DNA of 10,281 nt from Oligoflexaceae bacterium (GCA_947474445.1 CANJJY010000139.1:1-10281); one strand, 5' to 3'. Positions 1-7,705 are shown, counted from the first letter of the stretch. Numbers and translations: made by a program. Notes: generated by a model not told the origin, from the sequence alone.

Positions 1-1764
1 CGGCTTGCGATGCCGATTGCGTCCGTGATTTCTTTCTTGAGTAACGTCCGCCGTCTTAGGTTGACGTCCACCTTGCTGGGCGGTACGACCGGGGCCCTTA
101 GCCGCAACTGGCTGCTGCTTCAGATCGCGATCTTTGCCGCCGCGTTCACGGCGTGGTTCCTGTGGATTTTTAGGAGCTTGGCCTTTGGTTCGACCTTCGA
201 GGCGGAGACCATCGGTTTTCTGCATAGGAGGTGTTGGAGCTTGCTGGCGACTTCCACTGCCGCCTGGCTTGCCTTGTCTCCGGCCGTTCTTTGAATCATC
301 GTCCTTCATACTGTAACCCTTAAAATTCTCATCTTTGTAAGGATTGCCAGCCTTGTCTTCGATCTGCAGATAGGAATCAGGGAACCATTCGATCTGAATG
401 GAGACGTTTTCTCCCAGGTACTTCTGAATTGCCAAAAGATTGTGACCGTAGTCTTCGCAGATCAGCGAGTAGGCCGACCCGAAAGCTCCGGCTCGTGCTG
501 TTCTACCAATACGGTGAACATAGTTCGCCGCTTCATCTGGCAAGTCGAAGTTATAGACGTGCGAAATTCCAGCGATGTGCAATCCGCGGCTCGCCACGTC
601 GGTGGCGATCAATGCTTTCACTTCCCCGGCTTTAATGCGGTGGATCAAAGCAATCCGCTTATTCTGCGGAAGATCGCCCGTTATCAGATCGACGTCGATA
701 CCGTTGCCAACCAACTTATAGTGCAGCCACTCTGCTACAATCTTTGTATTCACGAAGACGATGGAGCAGACGGGTGCATGGTCACGGAGCAGCCCGAGCA
801 TGACCTGCAGCTTCTGCGTTGAATCGCAGATGACGGCATGTTGTTCGATGCGCTCTGGAGTGATGATTTCAGGATTGGCCGAAATATACTTGGGACTTTC
901 CAAGTATTCAAAAGCCAACTCCTTGACCTGTTCATTGGTGGTCGCAGAAAAAAGCAGCTTTTGCGTCTCAGGGCTCAGCTTGCTGAGGAAGAATTCAACG
1001 TCTTCGATGAATCCCATATCCAGCATGCGATCCGCTTCGTCGCAAATAAAGAGGCTGCAATCTTTGGTCGAGAAAACCTTCTTTTGGAAATAATCCTTCA
1101 GACGTCCCGGCGTAGCGACGATGACGTCGATACCATCGCGAATCTGTTGGGCCTGTTTTTCGTAGTCCACGCCGCCATAGACAGCCATGCTCGAGATATT
1201 GAGCAGTGAGAAGAGGGCTTGCGCGTCGTCGCTGATCTGGACGGCGAGTTCTCGCGTTGGAGCGAGAATCATGGCTTTAGGGTGCGAGCTCGGTTCGTTC
1301 CCCACCGTATCGCGCAGCTTCAAGATCTGATGAGCGATCGTAATGAGGAAAACGCCTGTCTTACCGGTTCCCGTCTGAGAAAAACCGGCAAGATCTTGGC
1401 CCTGAATCGTCAGCGGCAAGCAGAGACCCTGAATCAGCGTAGGCTTGGTCCAGCCCAGCTTTTTGATGGCTTCCATCAAGGGAGCTGAAAGGTTGAGTTC
1501 TTCAAACGTTTCGGCGCTCACGAGCTCTTCTTCGACGAGCTTGACCGCGTCATCATCGTCATCATCGACCACTAATTCCCGCTCACTAGGCAAATCTTGC
1601 AGGGAATCTGGTTCAACGGACAAGGGGAGCGGCAAGGAGGCAAGAATTTCACTATCGACCGAGGCTTCAGATGCCGATGCCGGATCGTAAGCCCGAGGGG
1701 CGTCGTGATGTTCGGTATCGGAATCAGGCTTTATTGTCGTCATATCCTCTTCTTTGTCTCTCAT
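1..1764 (-). CDS. DEAD-box ATP-dependent RNA helicase (3' end cut by window edge)
   Basis: ATP-dependent RNA-remodelling enzyme of the DEAD-box (RhlE/RhlB/SrmB-like) group, cytoplasmic. Reading the minus strand gives 588 open codons with no stop before position 1. Motifs in order (approximate residues): Q-motif region ending PTLIQ near 111; motif I SQTGTGKT near 128; PTRELA 169-174; TPGRL; DEAD 242-245; SAT 273-275; TDVASRG; HRIGRTARAG 417-426. Before the core lies an acidic extension of about 95 residues with a run of six Asp near residue 67. After the core is a basic tail rich in Gly, Gln, Arg and Lys, as in helicases that bind RNA or partners through the C-terminus. The start is uncertain: ATG at 1764 gives the longest ATG form, while ATG at 1743 (seven codons shorter) has AAGAGG only 2 nt upstream. 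The gene is divergent from the 1847 gene. The family is certain; the subfamily is not assigned. Confidence 0.95.
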   Translation of the reverse strand, partial: MRDKEEDMTTIKPDSDTEHHDAPRAYDPASASEASVDSEILASLPLPLSVEPDSLQDLPSERELVVDDDDDDAVKLVEEELVSAETFEELNLSAPLMEAIKKLGWTKPTLIQGLCLPLTIQGQDLAGFSQTGTGKTGVFLITIAHQILKLRDTVGNEPSSHPKAMILAPTRELAVQISDDAQALFSLLNISSMAVYGGVDYEKQAQQIRDGIDVIVATPGRLKDYFQKKVFSTKDCSLFICDEADRMLDMGFIEDVEFFLSKLSPETQKLLFSATTNEQVKELAFEYLESPKYISANPEIITPERIEQHAVICDSTQKLQVMLGLLRDHAPVCSIVFVNTKIVAEWLHYKLVGNGIDVDLITGDLPQNKRIALIHRIKAGEVKALIATDVASRGLHIAGISHVYNFDLPDEAANYVHRIGRTARAGAFGSAYSLICEDYGHNLLAIQKYLGENVSIQIEWFPDSYLQIEDKAGNPYKDENFKGYSMKDDDSKNGRRQGKPGGSGSRQQAPTPPMQKTDGLRLEGRTKGQAPKNPQEPRRERGGKDRDLKQQPVAAKGPGRTAQQGGRQPKTADVTQERNHGRNRHRKP

Positions 1765-1846
1765 CACGTCGTCTTTGCTTTAAGCAGCTAATTTTTTTTT
1801 GAATTTAACCGATATCAAGGTGCACAGCCACATAAAAGGTGTAAGC
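1765..1846. promoter_or_regulatory. Divergent intergenic region with a nine-T tract
   Basis: About 82 bases separate the starts of the minus-strand helicase and the plus-strand 1847 gene, so both promoters should lie here. It contains T9 at 1792-1800 and the small palindrome TGCTTTAAGCA just to its left. I find no hexamer pair close enough to a sigma-70 consensus to name either promoter. The AT-rich tract could act as an UP-like or bendable element; that is inference. Confidence 0.4.
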
Positions 1847-2368
1847 ATGTCTCAAAATCCCCCTGACGATATGGATCTCGGTTCTGAAGACGCCAAGGAA
1901 GAAACCTTGGAAGTCGATCCATTTGCAGCTGAGGACATTGCGGGTACTTTCGCGCACACTTCGGCTGACGAAAGACCGGAGGATAGCTCAAAAGGCGACA
2001 CCGTCCAAGCCCTAGAAGAAGGTTTCGAGGAAAAGTCTGTCGCAACTGGCACGGTTTCTTCGAAACCGAAGCCGCATTCCCTTGTGGAAGAGCTTCTCAG
2101 CAATCAACTCGATGGCATCGAAATTCGCTGGGGCCGCAAGGAGGTCAAAAAAGCCAGGGATGAAGAACTCGAGGGACATCTGCTCAGAACACAACGAGAC
2201 TTGAACGAGCTGATGGCTTGGAAAGAACAACTCAGGCTGTTGACCGTCTCCTACATGGTACCCGGACCCTATTACGAGAGCTGGACCAAAGAGGCTAATT
2301 TGTTTTTCCGGCGTCTTGTTGTAATAAGTAAGCGTCTGGAGAGTCAAAAGAAGCAAAAAAGGGCCTGA
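1847..2368 (+). CDS. Acidic hypothetical protein, first gene of the tsaD/rsmA cluster
   Basis: I do not recognise this 173-residue protein. The ATG at 1847 is chosen because AAAGGTG lies 5 nt upstream; an in-frame TTG at 1799 has no such support. The N-terminal half (about residues 1-85) is strongly acidic and low in hydrophobics, so probably disordered. The C-terminal half (about 90-173) is charged and looks alpha-helical, with a GIEIRWGRKEVKKARDEEL segment, a central YMVPGPYYESW patch and a basic end (SQKKQKRA). There is no signal peptide or membrane segment, so it is predicted cytoplasmic. It ends one base before the lipoprotein start (TGA-T-ATG), which implies cotranscription and probably translational coupling. 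Function unknown. Confidence 0.8.
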   Translation: MSQNPPDDMDLGSEDAKEETLEVDPFAAEDIAGTFAHTSADERPEDSSKGDTVQALEEGFEEKSVATGTVSSKPKPHSLVEELLSNQLDGIEIRWGRKEVKKARDEELEGHLLRTQRDLNELMAWKEQLRLLTVSYMVPGPYYESWTKEANLFFRRLVVISKRLESQKKQKRA

Positions 2369-2369
2369 T

Positions 2370-3209
2370 ATGATCGTGTATCCAAAGCTACGGCTCGCTA
2401 GGCTGTTCTGCCTGGCGGGGTTTCTGTCTCTGTCTGCCTGTCTCACCCCTGCCGAAGAGCAGCAACTCAAAGATGACATTTTCAATCTTCAAACGCGTCT
2501 CGTGCAACTCGAAACCCAGAATAGCAGTTTGGGGAAAGAAATCACGACACAGACGAGTCGTCAGGAAGCTTCGATCAACACGCGACTCGATAAGTTTGCG
2601 ATCGAAATGCAACGCGTCAAAGGTGACATAGATACCCTGCGCGTCGGAGTTACGACGGGACAGATGCCCGGCACCGATCCGGAGCAAGAAGGTTCCGTTG
2701 CCAAACTCTTAGCGGATATGGGCCTGCGATTAGACGCCCTAGAAGAAAACCAAAACAAAATTCTAGCCGCTATCGACAAGGCGATCGATGCCAAGAAGCC
2801 AGAAAAGCGCGAATCGAGCAAGGAAAAGAGTTCTAAAAAGGGGGCTTCTCTCAAGAATCTCGATGATTTGCGAACTGCCTTTGACAAGAAAAAATATAAG
2901 GTGATCGCCGAGGAGGGGGGCAAGCTAGTCGATGACATCAAGGGGAAAAAAGACAAGCAGGAAGGCCTTTTCATCTTAGCGGAAAGCTTCTATAAGGCGG
3001 GGCAGACCCGCGAAGCGGCTTTGCGGTTCAATGAATTCATCGACAGCAAGCCCAAAGAGAATATGCCGACCGCATATCTTCGCATGGGTGATTGTTTCAA
3101 AGAGCTCGGCGATATAGAGACAGCTAAGATCTATTATCAAGAGCTGGTCCAAAAATGGGGTTCCTCTGACGAGGCGAAACAGGCCAAAACTAAATTAGCT
3201 AAGCTCTGA
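2370..3209 (+). CDS. Coiled-coil and TPR lipoprotein, CpoB/YbgF-like
   Basis: A 279-residue predicted lipoprotein. The N-terminus has basic residues, a hydrophobic core and the lipobox LSAC, with Cys24 as the lipidation site. Residues about 28-90 form a polar, heptad-like coiled coil (LKDDIFNLQTRLVQLE). A Lys/Ser-rich linker follows (about 142-163), then a C-terminal region of about 115 residues with TPR-like helices (LFILAESFYKAGQTREAALRFNEF is one repeat, AYLRMGDCFKELGDIETAKIYYQEL the next; each extends slightly past what is quoted). Coiled coil followed by TPR is the architecture of CpoB/YbgF, a periplasmic partner of the Tol-Pal/PBP1B machinery. However, no tol or pal genes are seen here and E. 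coli CpoB is not a lipoprotein, so the functional match is inference. AAGGG precedes the ATG, which lies one base after the previous stop. Confidence 0.88.
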   Translation: MIVYPKLRLARLFCLAGFLSLSACLTPAEEQQLKDDIFNLQTRLVQLETQNSSLGKEITTQTSRQEASINTRLDKFAIEMQRVKGDIDTLRVGVTTGQMPGTDPEQEGSVAKLLADMGLRLDALEENQNKILAAIDKAIDAKKPEKRESSKEKSSKKGASLKNLDDLRTAFDKKKYKVIAEEGGKLVDDIKGKKDKQEGLFILAESFYKAGQTREAALRFNEFIDSKPKENMPTAYLRMGDCFKELGDIETAKIYYQELVQKWGSSDEAKQAKTKLAKL

Positions 3210-3219
3210 TGTGAGACAC

Positions 3220-4254
3220 ATGGGATTAATTTTAGGAATCGAAAGCAGCTGTGATGAAACCGCTGCGGCCGTCGTCGAGAATGGTCGTAAGGTTCACAGT
3301 TCGGTAATCGCGACGCAAATCGATTTGCACAAGGCCTTCGGAGGAGTCGTTCCGGAGATCGCCGCCCGCGCGCATCTGCAGCTGATCGATCAAATCGTCG
3401 ATGAAGCTCTCGATAAAGCCAAGGTCACCCTCGATCAGATCGATGCCATTGCGGTCACGCAGGGGCCTGGTTTGATCGGGGCTCTTCTCGTTGGTATTTG
3501 CTACGCAAAGGGCATGGCCGTCGCCAGCGGGAAACCGCTGATTCCCATCAATCACGTGGAAGCGCATATCCACGGCGCCATGCTTGGATTAAGCACGGCA
3601 GCGGAAGAGTTATATCCCTGTCTCGCCCTGGTCGTGTCTGGCGGTCACACGAATATCTATCTCATGCCCGATCCCACGACTTTTCAACTCTTGGCTTACA
3701 GTATCGACGATGCCTGTGGCGAATCGTTTGACAAAGTATCGAAGCTTTTTGGACTCGGCTATCCGGGAGGGCCCGTCATTGAAAAGCTAGCGCGTGCCGG
3801 CGATCCGCGGGCTTACGCGATGCCGCGCATGATGGAGCAGAAAGACAAGCTCCTGTTTAGCTATTCTGGTTTAAAGACCTATATGGTAAACTTACGTCAA
3901 CGTCTCCCGACGCCGATACCTGACGATGTTTTGGGACATCTTTGTGCTTCCTTCCAAGAAGAAGCACTGGGTCAACTCGTGAGGAAACTTGAGGGAGCTT
4001 ACACTCTCCATCCCGAAGCGCGCAGTATTCTGATCGCTGGTGGAGTTGCCGCTAATCTTCGGTTTCGTCATCTGGTTCACGAGCGCATTGGAATCCCAGC
4101 ATATTTTCCACAGCTGCAATACTGTTCGGACAATGCCGCGATGATAGCAGCTCTTGGCTATCATCACCTTGAAAAGGCCGGCAAAGCTGCAACTTTCATG
4201 AATTATAACTGGGACGCATTCTCGCGCTACCAGTTTACCGATAATATGGTATGA
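3220..4254 (+). CDS. tsaD: tRNA N6-threonylcarbamoyladenosine transferase TsaD
   Basis: TsaD transfers the threonylcarbamoyl group from threonylcarbamoyl-AMP to A37 of ANN-decoding tRNAs, working with TsaB and TsaE in the cytoplasm. The 344-residue protein matches the family's usual length. Visible signatures: GIESSCDET at the N-terminus; metal ligands His112 and His116 in NHVEAHIH; SGGHTN; a GESFDKVSKLFGLGYPGGP block; FSYSGLKT; GGVAANLR; and the third metal ligand Asp304 in CSDNAAM. ATG at 3220 is chosen because it puts the conserved GIE about five residues in, as in most homologues. An in-frame GTG at 3211 would abut the upstream stop (TGA-T-GTG) and add three residues, so it remains possible. 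Neither start has a strong ribosome-binding site, which fits coupling to the lipoprotein gene. Confidence 0.97.
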   Translation: MGLILGIESSCDETAAAVVENGRKVHSSVIATQIDLHKAFGGVVPEIAARAHLQLIDQIVDEALDKAKVTLDQIDAIAVTQGPGLIGALLVGICYAKGMAVASGKPLIPINHVEAHIHGAMLGLSTAAEELYPCLALVVSGGHTNIYLMPDPTTFQLLAYSIDDACGESFDKVSKLFGLGYPGGPVIEKLARAGDPRAYAMPRMMEQKDKLLFSYSGLKTYMVNLRQRLPTPIPDDVLGHLCASFQEEALGQLVRKLEGAYTLHPEARSILIAGGVAANLRFRHLVHERIGIPAYFPQLQYCSDNAAMIAALGYHHLEKAGKAATFMNYNWDAFSRYQFTDNMV

Positions 4255-4300
4255 GCGTCTCGATGAGTCAGGCGCTTTTGGGCCGTGGAGCAAGAATCTT

Positions 4301-5110
4301 ATGAGTTTTGACCGTCCGCGTCAGAAGAAATCTCTCAGTCAGGTCTTCCTGCGGACTGAGTGGCCCGTACAAAAAGTTGTCGAACGTCTCCGTGAATGGC
4401 ATGTCACGCGCGTTTTGGAAATTGGGCCCGGAGGAGGGATTCTCACGCGTGGTCTCCTCGAGAATCCTTGGAAAGTGACCGCCATCGAAAAAGATGAGCG
4501 TTATGTTGAAAAGCTTCAAGATTCCTACGACATGCGCAAGCGGGAATATCCGGGCACCCTCGAACTCGTCAATCAGGATATTTTGAAATTTGATCTCGGC
4601 GAGTGGTTACAGTCTTCCCACGAGCCGACAGCCGTCGTCGGCAATATCCCCTATGCGATATCTTCACCCATCGTCCTTTGGGTTCTGCCGCATATGCAGC
4701 AACTGAAGGGCGTGGAATTTCTAGTGCAGCTGGAGTTTGCCTCGCGCTTGGCAGGTGCAGTCAATTCCAAAGACTACGGCAGTCTGTCCGTATACACTCA
4801 GCTGCGCGCGCAGGTGGCCTTGGAATGCAAGGTCGATCGAAGTTGCTTTACGCCGATACCCAAAGTCGATAGTGCGCTGGTCATCCTCAAGGCTCGTCCG
4901 CAAACTCTTTCCGATGAGTTTTTGCTCAAGGTCGAGACGGTCGCTCGCGCCTCTTTCACTCAAAGGCGCAAGAAACTCAGGAATGCGATTCGCCAGTTTC
5001 TGTCCGAGGAAAAGCTCGAAAGTTGTCCCTTAGACCTCAACCGTCGGCCCGATTCGATTCGGCCCGAAGAATTTGTTGAATTGGCCAAATTCATTTATGG
5101 CGAGTCGTGA
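4301..5110 (+). CDS. rsmA: 16S rRNA adenine-N6,N6-dimethyltransferase (RsmA/KsgA)
   Basis: SAM-dependent enzyme that dimethylates two adjacent adenines near the 3' end of 16S rRNA during small-subunit maturation. The 269-residue length is normal. Visible motifs: N-terminal KKSLSQVFL (the family's GQNFL region); motif I LEIGPGGGILT (39-49); the acidic ribose-binding residue Glu63 in AIEKDERYV; NQDIL (91-95); catalytic NIPY 115-118 in place of the commoner NLPY; and the C-terminal FTPIPKVDSALV and FTQRRKKLRNAI blocks followed by RPDSIRPEEFVELA. The conserved Gly and Asn of GQNFL are Ser and Val here. It starts 46 bases after tsaD with GGAG about 10 nt upstream of the ATG, so it is probably in the same transcript. 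Confidence 0.96.
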   Translation: MSFDRPRQKKSLSQVFLRTEWPVQKVVERLREWHVTRVLEIGPGGGILTRGLLENPWKVTAIEKDERYVEKLQDSYDMRKREYPGTLELVNQDILKFDLGEWLQSSHEPTAVVGNIPYAISSPIVLWVLPHMQQLKGVEFLVQLEFASRLAGAVNSKDYGSLSVYTQLRAQVALECKVDRSCFTPIPKVDSALVILKARPQTLSDEFLLKVETVARASFTQRRKKLRNAIRQFLSEEKLESCPLDLNRRPDSIRPEEFVELAKFIYGES

Positions 5111-5130
5111 ACATTCCCTTCGCACTTCAT

Positions 5131-5157
5131 TGAAAAAGACGATAGGCCGTTACGGCC
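5131..5157 (-). terminator. Intrinsic terminator of the DAHP synthase gene
   Basis: Read on the minus strand, GGCCG-TAA-CGGCC forms a five-pair GC hairpin, followed by TATCGTC and then TTTTT. The TAA in the loop is the stop codon of the DAHP synthase gene, so the terminator overlaps the end of the coding sequence. It lies between two convergent genes. On the plus strand the hairpin has no T-run after it. The stem is short, so moderate confidence. Confidence 0.5.
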
Positions 5158-6190
5158 GCGCTTGTTTCCACGCTTCGCGCAGCAGAGTCTCCGTCTGTTC
5201 CCATGAAATACAACCATCTGTGATCGATTGACCCTCGACGAGGGGCAGGGACTTGAGATCCTGCTTGCCCTCTTTCAGATGGCTTTCGAGCATCATGCCG
5301 AGGATCGCACGTTGACCCTCATGGAATTGCTTGAGGACGTCGTGAAAAACGAGCGGCTGCCGCCGATAATCTTTATCTGAATTGCCATGACTGCAGTCGA
5401 CCATAATCAATCGTTCGGGGGCCGGAGACTTGAGCCGCTGCAAGCAATCATTGACGTGAGTAGAGCTAAAATTCGATCCGCTAGCCCCACCTCTTAGGAT
5501 AATATGGACATCGGGATTACCACGGGTCATGACGACTGAAGTCGTGCCTTGCAGATCGATGCCTAGAAAATGATGCGGGTGACGAGCCGATGTCATCGCG
5601 TCTAGAGCGACTTGCATACTTCCATCGGTTGCGTTCTTAAAACCGACAGGCATTGACAGTCCGCTGGCCATCTCGCGGTGAGTTTGACTCTCTGTCGTGC
5701 GCGCACCGATAGCGACCCAGCTGATGAGATCGGAGATATATTGCGGCACGATAGGATCAAGGAACTCGGTCGCAGCAGGCAGATCGAGCTGCGCGACCTG
5801 CAACAAGAAATCCCGGGCCAGAGCGAGACCAGCTTTCACATCATGGCTGCCATCGAGATGGGGATCATTGATGAGCCCCTTCCACCCCACAGTCGTTCGA
5901 GGCTTTTCAAAATACACCCGCATGACGATCGCCACGCGATCTTTCAGTTCATGCCTGAGAGTCGCTAAGCGCTCAGCATATTTTTTACCAGCCTTCACAT
6001 CGTGAATGGAACAAGGGCCGACGATGCAAAGAATGCGTGAGTCGGTGCCCGCGAGTAAGTTACGAATCTCTTCCCGATGGGCCGCCACGCGATCAAGCAG
6101 AGTTTCCGAAGCAGCGAGGCGCGTCTTCAACTCAGCTGGCGATGGAAGGGGTACAAATTCACTGACTCGGGTATTTTCAATCGGTCGCAT
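5150..6190 (-). CDS. aroG: 3-deoxy-7-phosphoheptulonate synthase, type I alpha (AroFGH family)
   Basis: Condenses phosphoenolpyruvate and erythrose 4-phosphate to DAHP, the first step of the shikimate pathway, in the cytoplasm. The 346-residue protein is full length for the AroF/G/H group. Visible: metal ligand Cys60 in GPCSIHD; the PEP-binding block MRVYFEKPRTTVGWKG (Arg91, Lys96); GARTTESQTHRE; GFKNATDG; CSHGNSDKD with the metal His; LGMMLESHL with the metal Glu; and SITDGCISWEQT with the metal Asp. The N-terminal extension that carries the allosteric site in this subgroup is present, so feedback inhibition by an aromatic amino acid is likely, but which one cannot be read off. Start: GGAG lies 6 nt before the ATG. 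It follows the ferredoxin gene by 19 bases, probably cotranscribed. The symbol stands for the family; the paralogue is not resolved. Confidence 0.95.
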   Translation of the reverse strand: MRPIENTRVSEFVPLPSPAELKTRLAASETLLDRVAAHREEIRNLLAGTDSRILCIVGPCSIHDVKAGKKYAERLATLRHELKDRVAIVMRVYFEKPRTTVGWKGLINDPHLDGSHDVKAGLALARDFLLQVAQLDLPAATEFLDPIVPQYISDLISWVAIGARTTESQTHREMASGLSMPVGFKNATDGSMQVALDAMTSARHPHHFLGIDLQGTTSVVMTRGNPDVHIILRGGASGSNFSSTHVNDCLQRLKSPAPERLIMVDCSHGNSDKDYRRQPLVFHDVLKQFHEGQRAILGMMLESHLKEGKQDLKSLPLVEGQSITDGCISWEQTETLLREAWKQARP

Positions 6191-6209
6191 GGTTCGCTCC
6201 GTTTACATC

Positions 6210-6542
6210 TTATGAGTCGGCATCGTCAAAACCAACGTCAGGCGTATACTGATCCTGGAAATCCAAGTCGATCGTACAATCCCCCAAGACCCGTGCCTGG
6301 CACGCAAGCCGGATGCTGCCATCGGTTGTCTGCTTGAGCTTTTTGAGCATGTTTTCTTCGTCTTTTCGCATCGGGGTTAGGTGGGATTGACCTTCAGTAA
6401 TCCGAACGGCACAGGTTCCGCAGCGGCATGCTGCACAACCAAAGCGAATCTCGACACCGAGCTGACGACCCGAGATCAGAAGTTTCGTGTTGCTGGCGAT
6501 TTCACCATTTTTTTGGCTAGGTAAAAAGCGAAGCAGAGGCAT
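6210..6542 (-). CDS. Plant-type 2Fe-2S ferredoxin
   Basis: A small (110-residue) electron carrier of the 2Fe-2S plant/adrenodoxin fold. Cluster ligands are visible as Cys36, Cys41 and Cys44 (C-x4-C-x2-C in CAACRCGTC), with the fourth, Cys81, in RLACQARV. Two further cysteines (Cys39, Cys89) are not part of the usual ligand set. The C-terminus is acidic (FQDQYTPDVGFDDADS), typical of a partner-docking surface. AAGGA sits 5 nt before the ATG. It lies between dapD and the DAHP synthase gene on the same strand; neither needs a ferredoxin by known chemistry, so the partner is unknown and the linkage may just be operon convenience. Confidence 0.92.
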   Translation of the reverse strand: MPLLRFLPSQKNGEIASNTKLLISGRQLGVEIRFGCAACRCGTCAVRITEGQSHLTPMRKDEENMLKKLKQTTDGSIRLACQARVLGDCTIDLDFQDQYTPDVGFDDADS

Positions 6543-6619
6543 GTTCGTCCTTTCGTCAACTTTTCAAAATATACGAGAGCCCGTGGGTACGCGAACAGTC
6601 CTCTGCCAGAACGCTTCTT

Positions 6620-7450
6620 TCAAACCGAGAGTGCAAACTCGCGCAAGGTCTCATTGAGTGAGGTCTTCAGGTCAGTCGATGCTTTGCGATTGCCGATGAT
6701 ATAAGCGCACGATGTATAGATCTTGCCTCCCGGCACTGTCTTTTCTTTTGTACCCGGCACAACGACGGTGCGTGATGGGATTTTACCTCTAGACTCTCTG
6801 AGTTCACCATCACGAATGTCGATGATAGGGGTCGAGGCTGTCAAAGTTACATTGGCCGCGAGGACGGCTTCGTCACCGACCTCAACCCCTTCTACGACGA
6901 TCGCGCGCGAACCGACAAAAGCTCCATTCCCAATGATGACAGGTTTTGCGTGGGCTGGCTCGAGGACTCCTCCAATGCCTACGCCACCGGAAAGGTGAAC
7001 ATCTGAACCGATCTGAGCGCAGGAACCAACCGTAGCCCAGGTGTCGACCATCGTATTGCGGCCAATATAGGCGCCAATGTTCACGTAAGAAGGCATCAGC
7101 ACCACGCCGGGCTCCATAAAGCTACCGAAGCGTGCGGTTGCCGGTGGGACAACCCGCACTTTCAACTGCTCATAATTACGCTTCAATGGAATCTTGTCGT
7201 GGTACACGAAAGGTCCCACTTCGTATGCCTTCATTTCTGAAATGCGAAAGTAGTAAAGGATCGCCTGCTTAATCCATGTGTGAGTGACCCAAGCGCCATC
7301 GATCAGACTGGCTACCCGCACATGACCTTCGTCGAGGGCCTGCAAGGTTTCTATCACGGCTGATGCCCCGTCTTTGAGGGCTTGGGTCTGACCAGCAGCT
7401 AAGGCTTTTTCTATAGCGAGAATATTATTTTCAAGTGCTTTTGCATCCAT
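6620..7450 (-). CDS. dapD: Tetrahydrodipicolinate N-succinyltransferase
   Basis: Transfers succinyl from succinyl-CoA to tetrahydrodipicolinate in the succinylase branch of diaminopimelate/lysine synthesis, feeding both lysine and peptidoglycan. The 276 residues match the family's length (about 274). The N-terminal helical domain (about 1-100) is followed by the left-handed beta-helix of hexapeptide repeats, with the DapD signature NIGAYIGRNTMVDTWATVGS and then CAQIGSDVHLSGGVGIGGVL leading into LEPAHAKPVII. A C-terminal segment of strands and a final helix completes the trimer-forming subunit. AAAGGA lies about 9 nt before the ATG. The leader carries a GC-rich palindrome cluster at 7495-7517. 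It ends 77 bases before the ferredoxin gene on the same strand, so it may be the first gene of a three-gene operon. Confidence 0.96.
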   Translation of the reverse strand: MDAKALENNILAIEKALAAGQTQALKDGASAVIETLQALDEGHVRVASLIDGAWVTHTWIKQAILYYFRISEMKAYEVGPFVYHDKIPLKRNYEQLKVRVVPPATARFGSFMEPGVVLMPSYVNIGAYIGRNTMVDTWATVGSCAQIGSDVHLSGGVGIGGVLEPAHAKPVIIGNGAFVGSRAIVVEGVEVGDEAVLAANVTLTASTPIIDIRDGELRESRGKIPSRTVVVPGTKEKTVPGGKIYTSCAYIIGNRKASTDLKTSLNETLREFALSV

Positions 7451-7494
7451 GAATCGATGTCCTTTCGTGCCTCACGACGCCTCTGTCCTAGAGT

Positions 7495-7517
7495 CCGCAT
7501 GCGGGCGCGCGCCGCGG
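7495..7517. repeat. Cluster of overlapping GC-rich palindromes upstream of dapD
   Basis: Three perfect palindromes run into each other: CCGCATGCGG (7495-7504), GGCGCGCGCC (7504-7513) and CCGCGG (7512-7517). The block is almost pure G and C, against a near-balanced background, and lies 45-67 bases upstream of the dapD start. It could form a hairpin in the dapD leader or be a protein-binding site. The function is not shown by the sequence. The rest of 7451-7559 shows no gene and no convincing promoter. Confidence 0.5.
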
Positions 7518-7705
7518 GTCCATTTATTGAGCGCCGTATAAGCAAAGTCGCTTCGTTTATCAGCTGGCGCCTTCACTTATACAACACTCAATAAGCCTGA
7601 TGATTGAAGTCGAACTTTGCGGGATATACCAGACATTGGTCGAAAAGCGAAGGAGAGATCGTGCTGCAAGCGAGAGCTTCAGCACAGTGGGGAAGGGGAC
7701 GGATC

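Noticed and set aside
442..1488. Several plus-strand open frames
   Set aside because: They are antisense shadows of the helicase, whose motifs are unmistakable on the minus strand.
2012..2974. Long minus-strand open frames over the lipoprotein and the acidic-protein gene
   Set aside because: No recognisable domains or ribosome-binding sites; the plus-strand genes explain the sequence with signal peptide, TPR and coupled starts.
5678..6337. Plus-strand open frames over the DAHP synthase and ferredoxin genes
   Set aside because: Antisense to two genes with full catalytic and cluster-binding motifs.
7451..7560. Lysine riboswitch upstream of dapD
   Set aside because: The leader is too short and lacks the riboswitch's conserved helices; only GC palindromes are seen.
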